From: Desulfocarbo indianensis
GTDB taxonomy: Bacteria > Desulfobacterota > Desulfarculia > Desulfarculales > Desulfarculaceae
Direction: 5' to 3'
DNA length: 64,000 nucleotides
NCBI GenBank assembly: GCA_001184205.1
Contig: LBMP01000001.1
Location: 186,001 to 250,000, forward strand
The notes under the pieces are model-generated. The model did not search any database. It worked only from the letters and a program-made list of their open reading frames with translations, and was not told where the DNA came from. Of this stretch, positions 63,326 to 64,000 are shown piece by piece. The position numbers and the translations under genes were made by a program. Position 1 is the first letter of the stretch. Every line of letters starts with the position of its first letter.

Positions 63326-64000
63326 CAGGCGTTCATCCGCTCGATCAGAATGGGCATGGCGATGCGGAAGCAAGCCCAAGCCAGGAGCAGCAACAGGATG
63401 GCTCCCAGGCATAATCCCGCGCACAGCCAGGGGTCGGACAGGGTTCCCAGGGTGGCCAAATCCCGCGCGGCGGTGAGAAGGGGGGCCACGGGGTTGAGCT
63501 TCATGATCAAGCCGAACCAGCCGGACTGGGGCGGAGGATAAACCACCGGCGTCACCAGAAACCAAAGCATGGTCAAATGGGGCAGGGCCAGGCTTATATC
63601 CTTATACAAGGTGGCCACCGGGGTTATGAGCAGCCCCAGGGAAAGACCCAACAAGATGAGAGCCAACATGGCCAGGGGCGAGAAAAAAGCCCCCCAGCTC
63701 ACCGGGGAGCGGAAGACGGCCATAACCGCGGCCAGCAGGGCCATCTTGACGAGCAGTTCGAAGACCAGCCTGCCCGCGGCGGCCAGCATCAGCGACTCGC
63801 GCGGGAAGTTCACCTTGGCCAGGATGTCCTGGTTGGCGGTCACCGCCAACAGGGGGGCGCTGAAGCTGGCGGAAAAGAGCTGCCAGAGTATGGTACCCAT
63901 CATGGCGTACACGGGATAGGGGATGTTGGTCTCGCCCAAGTTCAACACGTTGCGGCTTTGCAGAACGATGAAGACCAAGGCGGTGGCCAGGGGCGAGAGC
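63325..64000 (-). CDS. wzm: ABC-2 type polysaccharide export permease, C-terminal part
   Basis: The frame is open to the window edge, so the N-terminus and first helices are missing. The visible 224 residues include IPYPVYAMMGTILWQLFSAS, FPRESLMLAAAGRLVFELLV, LALPHLTMLWFLVTPVVYPP and LNPVAPLLTAARDLAT, the usual sequence of Wzm/ABC-2 permease loops. It pairs with the overlapping Wzt gene to export a completed polysaccharide. Its gene overlaps the wzt start by one base. No Wzx or Wzy was recognised in the window. Confidence 0.88.
   Translation of the reverse strand, partial: LSPLATALVFIVLQSRNVLNLGETNIPYPVYAMMGTILWQLFSASFSAPLLAVTANQDILAKVNFPRESLMLAAAGRLVFELLVKMALLAAVMAVFRSPVSWGAFFSPLAMLALILLGLSLGLLITPVATLYKDISLALPHLTMLWFLVTPVVYPPPQSGWFGLIMKLNPVAPLLTAARDLATLGTLSDPWLCAGLCLGAILLLLLAWACFRIAMPILIERMNA

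Overview
The window is one large surface-polysaccharide (O-antigen, capsule or glycan) biosynthesis locus of about 50 genes, from a high-GC Gram-negative bacterium. Dense glycosyltransferases, a Wzm/Wzt exporter, CMP-Kdo-type chemistry and several B12-binding radical SAM proteins suggest a Desulfobacterota (deltaproteobacterial) anaerobe. That assignment is inference: there is no rRNA or other marker gene here, and I saw no tRNA or CRISPR array.

Layout. (1) 1-207: the end of a transaldolase-like gene with its own terminator. (2) 221-4187, minus strand: FAD oxidoreductase, nucleotidyltransferase, SDR epimerase and a flippase-like membrane protein. (3) 4342-11265, plus strand: a dolichol-phosphate-mannose-synthase-like GT2, three large polytopic membrane (GT-C-like) proteins and a small protein behind a structured leader. 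(4) 11353-20991, minus strand: a tightly coupled operon of a GT-C protein, GT4 and GT2 transferases, a methyltransferase, GDP-mannose 4,6-dehydratase and an unrecognised helical-repeat protein. (5) 21058-31522: further GT4/GT2 enzymes, methyltransferases, a GtrB-like polyprenyl-phosphate transferase and a GT-C protein. (6) About 30.5-50 kb, minus strand, clearly AT-richer than the flanks: three B12-radical-SAM genes, each next to a methyltransferase and membrane proteins, with an IS3-family transposase relic among them. (7) 49152-54169: a GT4 and two tandem asparagine synthetases. (8) 54496-61883: PfkB sugar kinase, KdsB-like cytidylyltransferase, a fused aldolase/CMP-sugar-transferase-like protein and two large GT-B-like proteins. 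(9) 62066-64000: the ABC exporter Wzt/Wzm, with Wzm cut by the window edge.

How the genes could work together (inference). Nucleotide sugars are made by the nucleotidyltransferase, epimerase and Gmd. A CMP-activated ulosonic acid is made by module 8. Cytoplasmic GT2/GT4 enzymes build a lipid-linked chain, which is decorated by SAM- and B12-dependent methyltransferases and perhaps amidated by the AsnB proteins, then exported by Wzm/Wzt. The two polyprenyl-phosphate-sugar synthases, two flippase-like proteins and eight GT-C-type membrane proteins point to additional sugar transfer on the outer face of the inner membrane.

The best candidates for something undescribed are module 8 (a dedicated ulosonate pathway with an aldolase fused to a Maf/GT42-like domain), the repeated methyltransferase/B12-radical-SAM/membrane-protein arrangement, and a pair of polytopic proteins with an N-terminal PA14-like domain.
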